64,000 nucleotides of DNA from Syntrophales bacterium (GCA_026416455.1 JAOAFE010000001.1:1-64000), one strand, 5' to 3'. Shown: positions 49,219-57,613, counted from the stretch's first letter. Numbers and translations are program-made. The notes: generated by a model not told the origin, from the sequence alone.

Positions 49219-50757
49219 ATGATCCTTTTAATTAATCCCCCGGTAACAAAACCCTGCGAACCTCCCGGTGGGCTGGTGCAGATTGCTGGCGCTTTAGAGG
49301 AAGCGGGTGTATCTTTTAGAGTGTGGGATGCCTCACTAGAGGGACTTTTCTATCTTATACAATGGGCTGTCATTGATGATAAAGATGATACGTGGGCAAG
49401 GCGAGCCCTTTCTCATCGTTTTTCACATTTGACCTCCTTCCGTGATTTTGACCTCTATAAAAATCTTGCCCGCTACCGAAGGGCCGTATCCGACCTGACG
49501 AGAATATTGAAGGTGGGGGCTCAACGAAAAGGAGTGAAGGTAGGCCTGGCCGATTATCGGGATCCTTCTTGTCTTCCCATATCAACGACGGACCTGTTAA
49601 GGGCAGCGGAACATCCAGAAATCACCCCTTTCTATCCCTTTTATCTCACGCGGTTGATTGACATTTTAGAAGAAAAAGAGCCTCGTCTGGTGGGCATTTC
49701 CTTAAATTTTCTCAGTCAAGCCGTAAACTCATTTGCTCTTGCTGGCTTGTTGAGGAAACTCATTCCGTCAGCACGCTTGGTTCTTGGTGGGAGCTTGGTG
49801 ACAACATGGTCTTCAAGGCTAAAGGGAAACAATCCATTTCAAGGACTAATCGATGATCTCGTGGCCGGTCCGGGGGAAGGGCCGCTTTTGAGTATGGTGG
49901 GAAAGGAGGGGTCAAAAGAGGCCACCCATCTTACCCTGCAAGGATTCCCTCTTAGTTATTATTTATCTCCTCTGCCGGTGTTACCGATCGCCCTTTCGCG
50001 AGGCTGCTATTACCGACAATGTCGGTTTTGCCCCGAACGCTCGGAAGGACACGTATATCGGGCATTGAATGGACAAGATATGGAAAAGAGGATCATGTCC
50101 CTATTGAAAAAATATCCTTCCAGTTTCATCCACCTTTTGGATACAGCATTAAGTCCGCACCATCTCAAAGAAATGGTAAAACTCTCTCCACCAGTTAAAT
50201 GGTATGCGTTTGCCCGCATTACTGAGGAGATTGCAGACGTAGACTTTACTCGAGCACTAAAAAAAAGCGGTTGCCTTATGCTCAAGTTAGGGGTGGAATC
50301 GGGTTCCCAAAAGGTGCTCGATAGCCTCGAAAAAGGAATTTCTCTGTCCACAGTATCCCGAACCTTGTTTGCTCTGAAGGAAGCAGGCATAGCCACATAC
50401 GTCTATCTTCTCTTTGGTACACCTGAAGAGGGAGAATCGGAGGCAAGAGAAACGATGCACTTCGTTTTGGAACATGCCGATGCCATCTCGTATCTGAACG
50501 CGTCGATTTTCAATCTCCCCGTAGGTTCTCGACCAGATCTGAAATGTCAGCCTTTTTATCCTGGTGACCTGTCATTATACGAGGATTTTGCCCATCCCCT
50601 CGGATGGCATCGGCGGAAGGTGCGTCTTTTTCTTTCTCAGGAATTCAAATCGGCCAAGCCTATCGGTAATATTCTTTTGCGTACGCCCCCGGTTTTTACT
50701 TCTAATCATGCCCCATTTTTTGGTTATGCATCAGATGATGCATTAGATCAGAAGTAG
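49219..50757 (+). CDS. B12-binding-type radical SAM protein
   Basis: 512 residues. The N-terminal part (ILLINPPVTKPCEPPGGLVQ and, at about 155-215, VGISLNFLSQAVNS to RLVLGGSLVTT) is a Rossmann domain of the kind that binds cobalamin. The usual DxHxxG motif is not evident, so binding could be base-off or lost. GCYYRQCRFCPE is a CX4CX2C radical SAM cluster site. LKLGVESGSQKVLDSLEKG and YVYLLFGTPEEG are family motifs. It has no gap to the gene before it. It may methylate or rearrange the same substrate as its operon mates. The last 56 bp overlap the convergent YihY gene. Confidence 0.85.
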   Translation: MILLINPPVTKPCEPPGGLVQIAGALEEAGVSFRVWDASLEGLFYLIQWAVIDDKDDTWARRALSHRFSHLTSFRDFDLYKNLARYRRAVSDLTRILKVGAQRKGVKVGLADYRDPSCLPISTTDLLRAAEHPEITPFYPFYLTRLIDILEEKEPRLVGISLNFLSQAVNSFALAGLLRKLIPSARLVLGGSLVTTWSSRLKGNNPFQGLIDDLVAGPGEGPLLSMVGKEGSKEATHLTLQGFPLSYYLSPLPVLPIALSRGCYYRQCRFCPERSEGHVYRALNGQDMEKRIMSLLKKYPSSFIHLLDTALSPHHLKEMVKLSPPVKWYAFARITEEIADVDFTRALKKSGCLMLKLGVESGSQKVLDSLEKGISLSTVSRTLFALKEAGIATYVYLLFGTPEEGESEARETMHFVLEHADAISYLNASIFNLPVGSRPDLKCQPFYPGDLSLYEDFAHPLGWHRRKVRLFLSQEFKSAKPIGNILLRTPPVFTSNHAPFFGYASDDALDQK

Positions 50758-52204
50758 AAGGCAAGAGAAGATCACCTTCACGTCTTATCATTCCTCTCGC
50801 TATCAAATCGGTTATAATGATTTCGACTTCTCTTTCCTCTCGTCCCGTAAGGGAGGCTATGTCACTAGTGATGGTGGTAGAGGAGACCCCGTTACGTCCT
50901 CGACAAATAAGATAGAGAAGCAGATAGAGGACTAAAGTTGTCCTCGCTTCTCGCTCTAAGGATTCGGTCGTTGATTTTAGGCGTCTTGAGAATTCTTGAA
51001 GCATGAGGAGGGAGACAGACTCACTTCTTTTTAGGAGTTCGGAGAAAGTTTGACGGTCGATCACGGCCAGAGTGCTATCATTTAACGTGTAGGCCGAGGC
51101 ACTCCGGGGTGCATCGATGAGGGCAGCCATTTCTCCGAAATATTGTCCCGCCTCCATTTCGCCCAATATCTTTCTCACCGACTCTTTTGTTTTTTCCATC
51201 CTAACGCGGCCATTTATAATGTAGTACATTTCTTTGCCCAGGTCCCCTTCAAAGAAGATGTAAGTGCCTTTGGGAAAGAAACGGCCAAACCTTTTAACCA
51301 CCCGTTCGTCCAAGATGGCCGTGTTCTTACTTTTTCGAGAAAACATCTTTTCGAGAAGAATTAAGTCGCGCCTTAAATACGAGGCCATCATCTCGGCACA
51401 AAAAAGGAAGATGATCGAAATATAAAAAATCCAGAAGATAAGAATCGTCAAAGTTCCAAGAGAACCGTAAATAATGTTGTATTTCGCATAGTGGGTTACA
51501 TACCAAGGGAAAAGGTATTTCGTCGGCTCCACTAAAGTTGCAAAAACTAAGGCCACAGCAAGGGACAGGGCCCAAGGAATTTTTACGCGAGGGATAATTT
51601 TATACAAGAAGGCCGAAAAAAAGACAGTAATCGTATAGGGGATAACTAATCTAAGCCAATTACTCTTAAGAAGGCTGGAAGATGATTGATGTGTTAGGGT
51701 GCCAAGAAGACCCGGTAGGGCGGTTAACACAAAACTCATCATACCCAGTACCCAAGCGAGAGGGATCATTGAGACGGCCAGGGCCTTGGAAGTAATGTAG
51801 GATCGAGATCCCCCATTGGGGAAAACCATATTGAAGGCCGTTTCTACGGATCCAAAGACCATGGACGAAAACCAAAGCAAAGTGATGAGCCCCAACCCTC
51901 CAAAGACCCTCTCCTTTTCTTCTAGTACGTTTAGCTGATCGCTAAGGGCAGAAGCGACGGTAGGGCTGAGAAATTGAAGGCCCTTGGTCAACTGAATCTT
52001 GATTTCTGGATGGGCTCCGAAGACATATCCGGCCACGAGAAAAGTGAGAATAAGAAAGGGAATGAGAGAGAGGATGGCGTAAAGAGAAATGGCTGCCGCC
52101 TGATTCGTCTGGCCGTTATTTCGGAAATTGGTTATGGCGTCTACAGCTATATCCCAAATAAACTGAAGAAATGATTTGAAAGGCACAGGAAGGGCTGCTG
52201 TCAT
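50702..52204 (-). CDS. YihY/BrkB (UPF0761) membrane protein fused to cyclic-nucleotide-binding and winged-helix domains
   Basis: 500 residues. Residues ~1-285 are a six-helix YihY/virulence-factor-BrkB-type membrane domain (AAAISLYAILSLIPFLIL, GLGLITLLWFSSMVFGSVE). Then comes a cNMP-binding domain, about 305-410, with the phosphate-binding cassette YFGEMAALIDAPRSASA (Glu and Arg present). A Crp-type winged helix (about 415-490, SLTGREEREVEIIITDLIAR) follows. The fusion suggests a membrane transporter or channel gated or reported by a nucleotide signal. It might be a membrane-tethered transcription factor. Family YihY function is itself debated. Confidence 0.88.
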   Translation of the reverse strand: MTAALPVPFKSFLQFIWDIAVDAITNFRNNGQTNQAAAISLYAILSLIPFLILTFLVAGYVFGAHPEIKIQLTKGLQFLSPTVASALSDQLNVLEEKERVFGGLGLITLLWFSSMVFGSVETAFNMVFPNGGSRSYITSKALAVSMIPLAWVLGMMSFVLTALPGLLGTLTHQSSSSLLKSNWLRLVIPYTITVFFSAFLYKIIPRVKIPWALSLAVALVFATLVEPTKYLFPWYVTHYAKYNIIYGSLGTLTILIFWIFYISIIFLFCAEMMASYLRRDLILLEKMFSRKSKNTAILDERVVKRFGRFFPKGTYIFFEGDLGKEMYYIINGRVRMEKTKESVRKILGEMEAGQYFGEMAALIDAPRSASAYTLNDSTLAVIDRQTFSELLKRSESVSLLMLQEFSRRLKSTTESLEREARTTLVLYLLLYLICRGRNGVSSTTITSDIASLTGREEREVEIIITDLIARGMIRREGDLLLPSTSDLMHHLMHNQKMGHD

Positions 52205-52227
52205 GCCTTTACGTTAAGCTAAAAGTT

Positions 52228-53442
52228 ATGATAAATCAACTATCAATGACGATGGCTCCGAAGTTAAGAACCCTGGAGATGATACCCCTCCTCCGGGAGG
52301 GGAAGAATATGATCCTCGTGCGAGATCCTGAAGGGGTGTGCGAAGAAGAGCTTCTTATCTCACGAGAGGTGGCTTACGTGCTCCTGCTTCTCGACGGTTC
52401 TCGTTCTTTAAGAGATATTCAGGTCGAGTACATGAGGGCTTTTGGGGAACTTATATACATGGAAAGGTTAGATGAGTTAGTGTCTTATTTGGATGAGCGT
52501 TTCCTTTTGTTTTCTCCGCGTTATGAAAAGAGGAGAGAAGAGCTAAAAGGAGAATACGAAAAAAAAACGGAAAGACCGCCGGCTCTTGCGGGAAAGAGCT
52601 ATCCCGCAGATCCGAGAGAACTCATGTCGTTTCTTACTCACCTCTTTGCTCGATCGGCAGAAACGAAATGTGGCTCAACAAATATTCGGGGCATTCTCTC
52701 CCCTCATATTGACTACGGCAGGGGGGCAGAGGTATACAGCACCACTTACCCCCATTTGAGAGATATAGCGGCAAAACTTGTGGTTGTCTTCGGTACGTCT
52801 CATCGACCTCTGAAGAGGCTCTGGGCTGTTTCTTTAAAGGATTTCGTCTCCCCTTTAGGACGTGTCTTAGTACCTCGGCAGCTAAAGGAAATAATAAACC
52901 GATCAAGCCTTTCTCGATACATCGACGAGTGGCCACACCGATTAGAGCATTCTATTGAATTGCAGATACCTTTGCTTCAATTTTTTTTAAATGACGATTT
53001 TACGGTTTTTCCCGTATTGATGGGTGGTATGGAGGATTTCGTAACGGGAAGAAGGAGTGGGAACGATCAAGAGGTTGAAGATCTATTAGCTTCTCTCACC
53101 TCGTGTTTGGAAAAGTTTGGAAGACCTTATATATTGCTTTCTGCCGCCGATTTAGCCCATATTGGATTCCAATTTGGTGATATGGGCCCTTTAGGGGCAA
53201 ATGTACTGGAAAAATCAAGGAGAAGGGATGAAATGCTCCTCGAGTGCATAAGAAAGTGTGATGCTGATGGTTTTTTGGAATTGATCAAAGAAGAGAGAGA
53301 TAGCCGCCGGATCTGTGGACTTGCTCCTATCTATTTCCAGCTGCGTCTGTTGAGGGGCTCAAGGGGTGAGATAGTGTCTTATAAACAATGGACGGATGGT
53401 CTTTCGTCCGTCAGTTTCGCCGGTGGCGTATTTTACGGTTGA
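52228..53442 (+). CDS. MEMO-family protein (AmmeMemoRadiSam system protein B) with PqqD-like N-terminal region
   Basis: 404 residues. Residues ~1-105 (KLRTLEMIPLLREGKNMILV, ILSREVAYVLLLL-type helix, then RSLRDIQVEYMRAFGELIYM) look like a PqqD/RRE-type winged helix. The rest, from PPALAGKSYPADPRELM, is a MEMO fold with GILSPHIDYGRGAEVYSTTY, LEHSIELQIPLLQFFL and LSAADLAHIGFQFG, the His/Asp metal-site pattern. The family is usually genetically linked to AMMECR1 and a radical SAM enzyme. Only the B protein is here. It starts 23 bp from the divergent YihY gene and is followed by queF. Confidence 0.8.
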   Translation: MINQLSMTMAPKLRTLEMIPLLREGKNMILVRDPEGVCEEELLISREVAYVLLLLDGSRSLRDIQVEYMRAFGELIYMERLDELVSYLDERFLLFSPRYEKRREELKGEYEKKTERPPALAGKSYPADPRELMSFLTHLFARSAETKCGSTNIRGILSPHIDYGRGAEVYSTTYPHLRDIAAKLVVVFGTSHRPLKRLWAVSLKDFVSPLGRVLVPRQLKEIINRSSLSRYIDEWPHRLEHSIELQIPLLQFFLNDDFTVFPVLMGGMEDFVTGRRSGNDQEVEDLLASLTSCLEKFGRPYILLSAADLAHIGFQFGDMGPLGANVLEKSRRRDEMLLECIRKCDADGFLELIKEERDSRRICGLAPIYFQLRLLRGSRGEIVSYKQWTDGLSSVSFAGGVFYG

Positions 53443-53463
53443 ATAAGAGAAGAGAGGGAGGCG

Positions 53464-53871
53464 ATGAAAAAGAAGATTACGACCCAAGAAGATCTCAAAC
53501 ATTTAACGATCCTGGGGAAGTCGGGGATAAAGGAAGGAAGGTTAGAAACCTTTCCCAACCATCATCCAGAGAGGGATTATACAGTCACCCTACAGACGAA
53601 TGAATTTACCTGTGTCTGTCCCATGACGGGACAACCGGATTTTGCGCGCTTGGAGATTAGTTATGTACCAGACAAGAAGATTTTAGAATCGAAATCTTTG
53701 AAGCTGTATCTCCAATCATTCAGAAATCAAGGGGTATTTCACGAGCACGTAGTTAACGTCATCCTAGATGAGATCGTGAAGGTTTTGTCTCCCCGCAGGT
53801 GCCAGATCAAGGCGCATTTTGCCGTGCGTGGCGGCATAGGTATTTCGGTCGAGGTCGAATGGAAGAAATGA
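53464..53871 (+). CDS. queF: NADPH-dependent 7-cyano-7-deazaguanine reductase
   Basis: 135 residues, the short (YkvM) form. NEFTCVCPMTGQPDFARLEI has the catalytic Cys and Asp, and ESKSLKLYLQSFRNQGVFHE binds NADPH. It reduces preQ0 to preQ1 in queuosine synthesis, the only nitrile-to-amine reductase known. GGGAGG precedes the ATG. It lies 21 bp after the MEMO gene. No queC, queD or queE is in the window. Confidence 0.95.
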   Translation: MKKKITTQEDLKHLTILGKSGIKEGRLETFPNHHPERDYTVTLQTNEFTCVCPMTGQPDFARLEISYVPDKKILESKSLKLYLQSFRNQGVFHEHVVNVILDEIVKVLSPRRCQIKAHFAVRGGIGISVEVEWKK

Positions 53872-53902
53872 TTTTTTCTTTCCACCAAGGGGAAATTCAT
53901 TC

Positions 53903-53931
53903 TTGACAAAGCTTTTTCATAGTGCTTTAGG
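53903..53931 (+). promoter_or_regulatory. Weak candidate promoter for the mgtA leader
   Basis: A perfect TTGACA (53903-53908) is 17 bp from TTTAGG (53926-53931), a poor -10 box, 32 bp after queF. A transcript from here would start near 53938 and carry a ~250-nt leader. Confidence 0.35.
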
Positions 53932-53962
53932 AAGACATTCCCGATCAAAAGGGTAACTTTGT

Positions 53963-54073
53963 ATGATGCAGCAGGAGAAGGATAGCAGTTATAAATGTGA
54001 ACCTGACGATCCTGGATCGTGGTGTCCTGGTGGCCAGGCTGGATATGTGACTGTTCCGCAACCCTTCTTTTGA
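53963..54073 (+). CDS. Possible 36-codon leader peptide upstream of mgtA
   Basis: A short ORF starts ATG ATG behind AAAGGG (8-base spacing) and encodes 36 residues, beginning MMQQEKDSSYKCEPDDPGSW. It is rich in Pro, Gly and Cys and ends with PQPFF just 7 nt before the leader hairpin. In enterobacteria mgtA and mgtCBR are controlled by Pro-rich leader peptides. A similar mechanism here is inference from position and composition. Conservation would be the test. Confidence 0.4.
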   Translation: MMQQEKDSSYKCEPDDPGSWCPGGQAGYVTVPQPFF

Positions 54074-54079
54074 TGGTGC

Positions 54080-54129
54080 GGTTCTCTTCCGGCCGTGGCC
54101 ATTAGACCGCGGTCGAGAGGAAGTGAACC
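54080..54129 (+). promoter_or_regulatory. Strong leader RNA hairpin before mgtA
   Basis: GGTTCTCTTCC (54080-54090) pairs with GGAAGTGAACC (54119-54129) with one T-T mismatch. Inside, GGCCGTGG (54091-54098) pairs with CCGCGGTC (54107-54114), including two G-U pairs, around an 8-nt loop. There is no T run after it, so it is not a standard terminator. It could control ribosome access or Rho use. No known Mg2+ riboswitch (M-box) motif was recognised. The rest of the 317-bp gap holds only AT-rich sequence and the ribosome site GGAGGT. Confidence 0.55.
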
Positions 54130-54188
54130 GTGAAGAAAGTAGATTCCCCAAATAATTGTATCTCATCCCCCATGCGGAGGTCTTTCCC

Positions 54189-56819
54189 ATGAAGGTACCT
54201 CCCATCCCTACCGTTTTTTCTGCCACGAATGAGAGCGAGAAGCGCCTCCGTGATATATGCCAGCTTTCCATTCCCGAAGCATTGAAGGCGCTGGGCACAA
54301 CCGTGTACGGATTGACCGAAGAAGAGGCCAGCGAGAGGCTCGAAAGGTTCGGCCCCAATGAATTAAAAAAGGCAAAAAGGCTTACCTTTTGGGAAGATAT
54401 ATACGAACGGATGAAGAGCCCTCTGGTCATACAGCTCCTCATCATTGCCTTGGTTTCGGGCTTAATTGGTGAGCTAAAATCGACTGTGATCGTGGGGGCG
54501 ATGATTTTATTGAGTGTCGGCTTATCCCATGTGCTGGACAAACGTTCTTCCCAGGCCGTCGAGGCATTAGGGAAAAGGGTCCAGTCCAGAACGGTTGTGA
54601 TTAGAGATGGCAAAGAGGTTGAAGTAAAGATCTCCGAAATAGTACCGGGAGATATCGTTTCTCTTTTTGCCGGTTCCATCGTGCCAGCGGATATAAGATT
54701 GATTGCCGCCAAAGATCTCTTCGTAAGCCAGGCGGCTCTTTCCGGCGAATCAATGGCCGTAGAAAAGTTTGCCGAGCCCATCTTTTTCCAAGAACAGGTC
54801 ATATGGGATCTCCCCAATGCCTGCTTCATGGGTAGCAATGTCACCAGCGGGACTGCTCAGGGGCTGGTGGTGAATACGGGTAATGAGACGATTTTTGGGA
54901 AGATTGCGGAAAAGCTAACGGAGCGCCGGACAGAGACAAGCTTCGATGTGGGGATAAAATCATTCACCTGGTTAATGATCCGCTTCATGGTGGTCATGGT
55001 GGGGATCATCTTTTTCCTTGTGGGTGTGACGAAAGGAGACTGGATTGAAGCCCTCCTTTTTGGCCTGGCGGTAGCGGTCGGCCTTACGCCAGAAATGCTC
55101 CCTATGATTATAACCGTGAATCTGTCCAAGGGCGCCCTTTCGATGGCCAAGAGAAAAGTCATCGTCAAGAGATTGCCGGCGATCCAAAATTTGGGGGCGG
55201 TGGATATCCTATGTACGGATAAAACAGGGACACTGACGGAGGACAGAGTTGTTTTAGAGCGCCATGTCGATATTACGGGTAATACCAGTGAAGATGTCCT
55301 TACCTATGCTTTCCTGAATAGCTATTACCAAACGGGTCTTCGCAATCTTATTGATCGGGCAATCATCGACGCGGCGGAAATCATGCAGGAACATGAACAT
55401 TTGGATTTGGTAGATGAGCTTCCCTTTGATTTTCAACGTCGGCGCATGTCTGTGGTGGTGAATTACGAGGGGGCTCACGTACTTATATGTAAAGGGGCGG
55501 TCGAGGAAATCTACTCTTGTTGCTCCCAGTATCAGATTGGCGATGAGGTCTATCCCTTAATCGACATGATTAGGGCAGATTTGTTTGAAGAGGTTGAGAA
55601 ATTAAATAAGGACGGGTTCCGAGTCCTCGGGATCGCCTACCGAGAATTCCCACAGAGCAAACGCATCTTCACTACTGCCGACGAGAGTGATTTAATCCTC
55701 CTCGGATATATGGCCTTTTTCGATCCCCCCAAAGTATCGGCTACGAGCGTTATCCGCTCTTTGAAGGAGGCAGGCGTCAAAATCAAGGTACTTACGGGAG
55801 ATAACGGGTTGGTGACGAAAAAGGTATGCGAGGAGGTAGAGCTGCCTTGTGACAAGATGATGTCGGGTGCAGAGTTGGCAAACCTCTCGAAAGAGGAAAT
55901 GCTTCGAGTAGTGGAAGATATAGATGTATTTGTAAAACTAACTCCCGCCCAAAAAGAAGAAATTGTTCGGTGCCTGAGACAAAATGGTCATGTTGTTGGA
56001 TTTCTTGGGGATGGAATAAACGATGCACCAGCCCTGCGTGCCGCCGATGTGGGTATTTCCGTTGATTCTGGAGTAGATGTGGCAAAGGAGGCATCAGATA
56101 TAGTGCTTCTTGAAAAGAGTCTGCTGGTTCTGGAAGAGGGTATAAAAGAGGGGCGTAGGGTTTTTGCCAATATTGTCAAGTATATAAGGATGGGAGCGAG
56201 CTCAAATTTTGGCAATATGTTCAGTGTTCTCGGGGCCAGTTATCTCCTTCCGTTTTTACCCATGCAACCAGTTCAGATTTTGGCCAACAACCTACTTTAC
56301 GATTTTTCCCAAACAGGCATACCCACCGATCGGGTAGATGAAGAAATTACGGCTCGCCCCCTGAAATGGAATATAGAAAACATAAAAAGGTTCATGGTGT
56401 GCATAGGCCCCATAAGCTCGATCTTCGATTATGCGACTTTCGCCCTCCTTTGGTTTTTCTTTGGATGCAGTTCTTATCTCAATCCGGAACTGGGGGCGGC
56501 AGAGAAAAATGAGTTGGTCAAGCTGTTCAACACAGGCTGGTTTGTTGAGTCACTGCTTACACAGACTTTGATCGTCCATATCATAAGGACGCGTAAGATT
56601 CCTTTTTTCGAAAGCCGGCCTTCCCTCGCAATGGCCATGACGACTCTCACAGTTATGGCCGTCGGAGTTTGGCTTCCCTATTCTCCGCTCGCAGGTGTTT
56701 TAGGTTTGGTTCCCTTGCCTCCAATTTATTGGTTGTGGATCGCCGGTTTCTTAATTGCTTATGGTGTAATCACTCACAAGGTAAAGATGTGGTTTTTTAC
56801 ACGGTATGGAGGTGATTAA
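54189..56819 (+). CDS. mgtA: Magnesium-importing P-type ATPase, MgtA-type
   Basis: 876 residues from the ATG at 54189 (GGAGGT, 8-base spacing). An in-frame TTG further upstream lacks a site. Cation-ATPase N domain (about 20-90), actuator with LSGESMAVEK, phospho-Asp in CTDKTGTLTEDRVVLE, and hinge GDGINDAPALRAADVGISV. Ten membrane helices; PLVIQLLIIALVSGLIGELK is helix 1-2 and AVAVGLTPEMLPMIITVNLS the Mg2+-selective P-IIIB helix 4. Imports Mg2+ down its gradient using ATP. Followed 2 bp later by the EIIA protein gene. Confidence 0.94.
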   Translation: MKVPPIPTVFSATNESEKRLRDICQLSIPEALKALGTTVYGLTEEEASERLERFGPNELKKAKRLTFWEDIYERMKSPLVIQLLIIALVSGLIGELKSTVIVGAMILLSVGLSHVLDKRSSQAVEALGKRVQSRTVVIRDGKEVEVKISEIVPGDIVSLFAGSIVPADIRLIAAKDLFVSQAALSGESMAVEKFAEPIFFQEQVIWDLPNACFMGSNVTSGTAQGLVVNTGNETIFGKIAEKLTERRTETSFDVGIKSFTWLMIRFMVVMVGIIFFLVGVTKGDWIEALLFGLAVAVGLTPEMLPMIITVNLSKGALSMAKRKVIVKRLPAIQNLGAVDILCTDKTGTLTEDRVVLERHVDITGNTSEDVLTYAFLNSYYQTGLRNLIDRAIIDAAEIMQEHEHLDLVDELPFDFQRRRMSVVVNYEGAHVLICKGAVEEIYSCCSQYQIGDEVYPLIDMIRADLFEEVEKLNKDGFRVLGIAYREFPQSKRIFTTADESDLILLGYMAFFDPPKVSATSVIRSLKEAGVKIKVLTGDNGLVTKKVCEEVELPCDKMMSGAELANLSKEEMLRVVEDIDVFVKLTPAQKEEIVRCLRQNGHVVGFLGDGINDAPALRAADVGISVDSGVDVAKEASDIVLLEKSLLVLEEGIKEGRRVFANIVKYIRMGASSNFGNMFSVLGASYLLPFLPMQPVQILANNLLYDFSQTGIPTDRVDEEITARPLKWNIENIKRFMVCIGPISSIFDYATFALLWFFFGCSSYLNPELGAAEKNELVKLFNTGWFVESLLTQTLIVHIIRTRKIPFFESRPSLAMAMTTLTVMAVGVWLPYSPLAGVLGLVPLPPIYWLWIAGFLIAYGVITHKVKMWFFTRYGGD

Positions 56820-56821
56820 AA

Positions 56822-57613
56822 ATGGATACATTACTCGATGCCCTCCAGGAAGGGAGATTGATTGAGCTTCCCGATAACAACAAGGAGCACGCTTTGCAAT
56901 TTTTGGCCCATATTCTAGAAGCCATTCCATCCGTTCCCATCAACACAGATGTTGTGGGTTTGGTCATGGAGAGGGAGGCATCGACAAATACGGCCCTGGG
57001 TCGGGGCTGGGCTTCCCCTCATGCGCGGGTGAATTTCGAAGAAGACCTTATGTGTGTTATCGGTTGGAGTCCCCAAGGAATAGAATACGGAGCACCCGAT
57101 GGTGTTCCCGTATCAGTCATTGCCATGTATTTGGTTCCCTCCAATCAGAGGAATCATTATTTAAGGGAAATTTCTCTCCTCGCTAAAGCCCTTCGTGCTC
57201 ATCCTGAATTGGATAAAATCAGGGTCGCCCATGATTTGAACGAAGTTAGAAACTATTTATTAGACTTAATCAGTACCGCCAAGGAAACGATAGGGCCGGA
57301 TGCACGGGCGCGTATGATACGCCTGCAGGCCCGCCCGATTTTAGAAGAGATCCCCCCTCACGACCTCTCCCATTTGATCATCGAACCGATTACTTTGATT
57401 GTTGCTCCTGGTATGAAACCGATAGTCCTTACCCAGAACCTTGAGCTCTTGGAGGCAGTAGAAACCAAAGCTGGCGGATGGATCGATCAATTGGAGACAG
57501 AAGGAGTCGTGCAAAATAATGGTTGGCGTATTGTTAAGCGAGCAACCACTGTCTATCAAGGAAGCCGGTTTGTCTTTGATTGTCTCGCCATTAAAAGTGT
57601 GATGAAAAGATAG
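56822..57613 (+). CDS. PtsN-like EIIA(Ntr)-type protein with extra C-terminal domain
   Basis: 263 residues. The N-terminal half (about 1-140) matches PTS EIIA type 2: GLVMEREASTNTALGRGWAS then PHARV holds the phospho-accepting His67 (GxAxPHxR). The C-terminal half (about 150-263; PILEEIPPHDLSHLIIEPIT, then GGWIDQLETEGVVQNNGWRI) is not recognised and lengthens the usual ~150-residue EIIA. It starts 2 bp after mgtA and shares its transcript, ending in a strong terminator. EIIA(Ntr) is a regulator of K+ and other transporters elsewhere, so control of MgtA activity is a fair guess. Confidence 0.78.
   Translation: MDTLLDALQEGRLIELPDNNKEHALQFLAHILEAIPSVPINTDVVGLVMEREASTNTALGRGWASPHARVNFEEDLMCVIGWSPQGIEYGAPDGVPVSVIAMYLVPSNQRNHYLREISLLAKALRAHPELDKIRVAHDLNEVRNYLLDLISTAKETIGPDARARMIRLQARPILEEIPPHDLSHLIIEPITLIVAPGMKPIVLTQNLELLEAVETKAGGWIDQLETEGVVQNNGWRIVKRATTVYQGSRFVFDCLAIKSVMKR

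Noticed and set aside
53872-54188. Known Mg2+ riboswitch (M-box) or yybP-ykoY element before mgtA
   Set aside because: I could not find the conserved core of either. Only an unclassified hairpin and a short ORF are supported.
53945-54844. Open frame of 299 codons on the minus strand opposite mgtA and its leader
   Set aside because: It lacks any recognisable motif, and its Ser/Arg/Thr-rich composition is that of an antisense shadow. The mgtA frame on the other strand has all P-type ATPase motifs.
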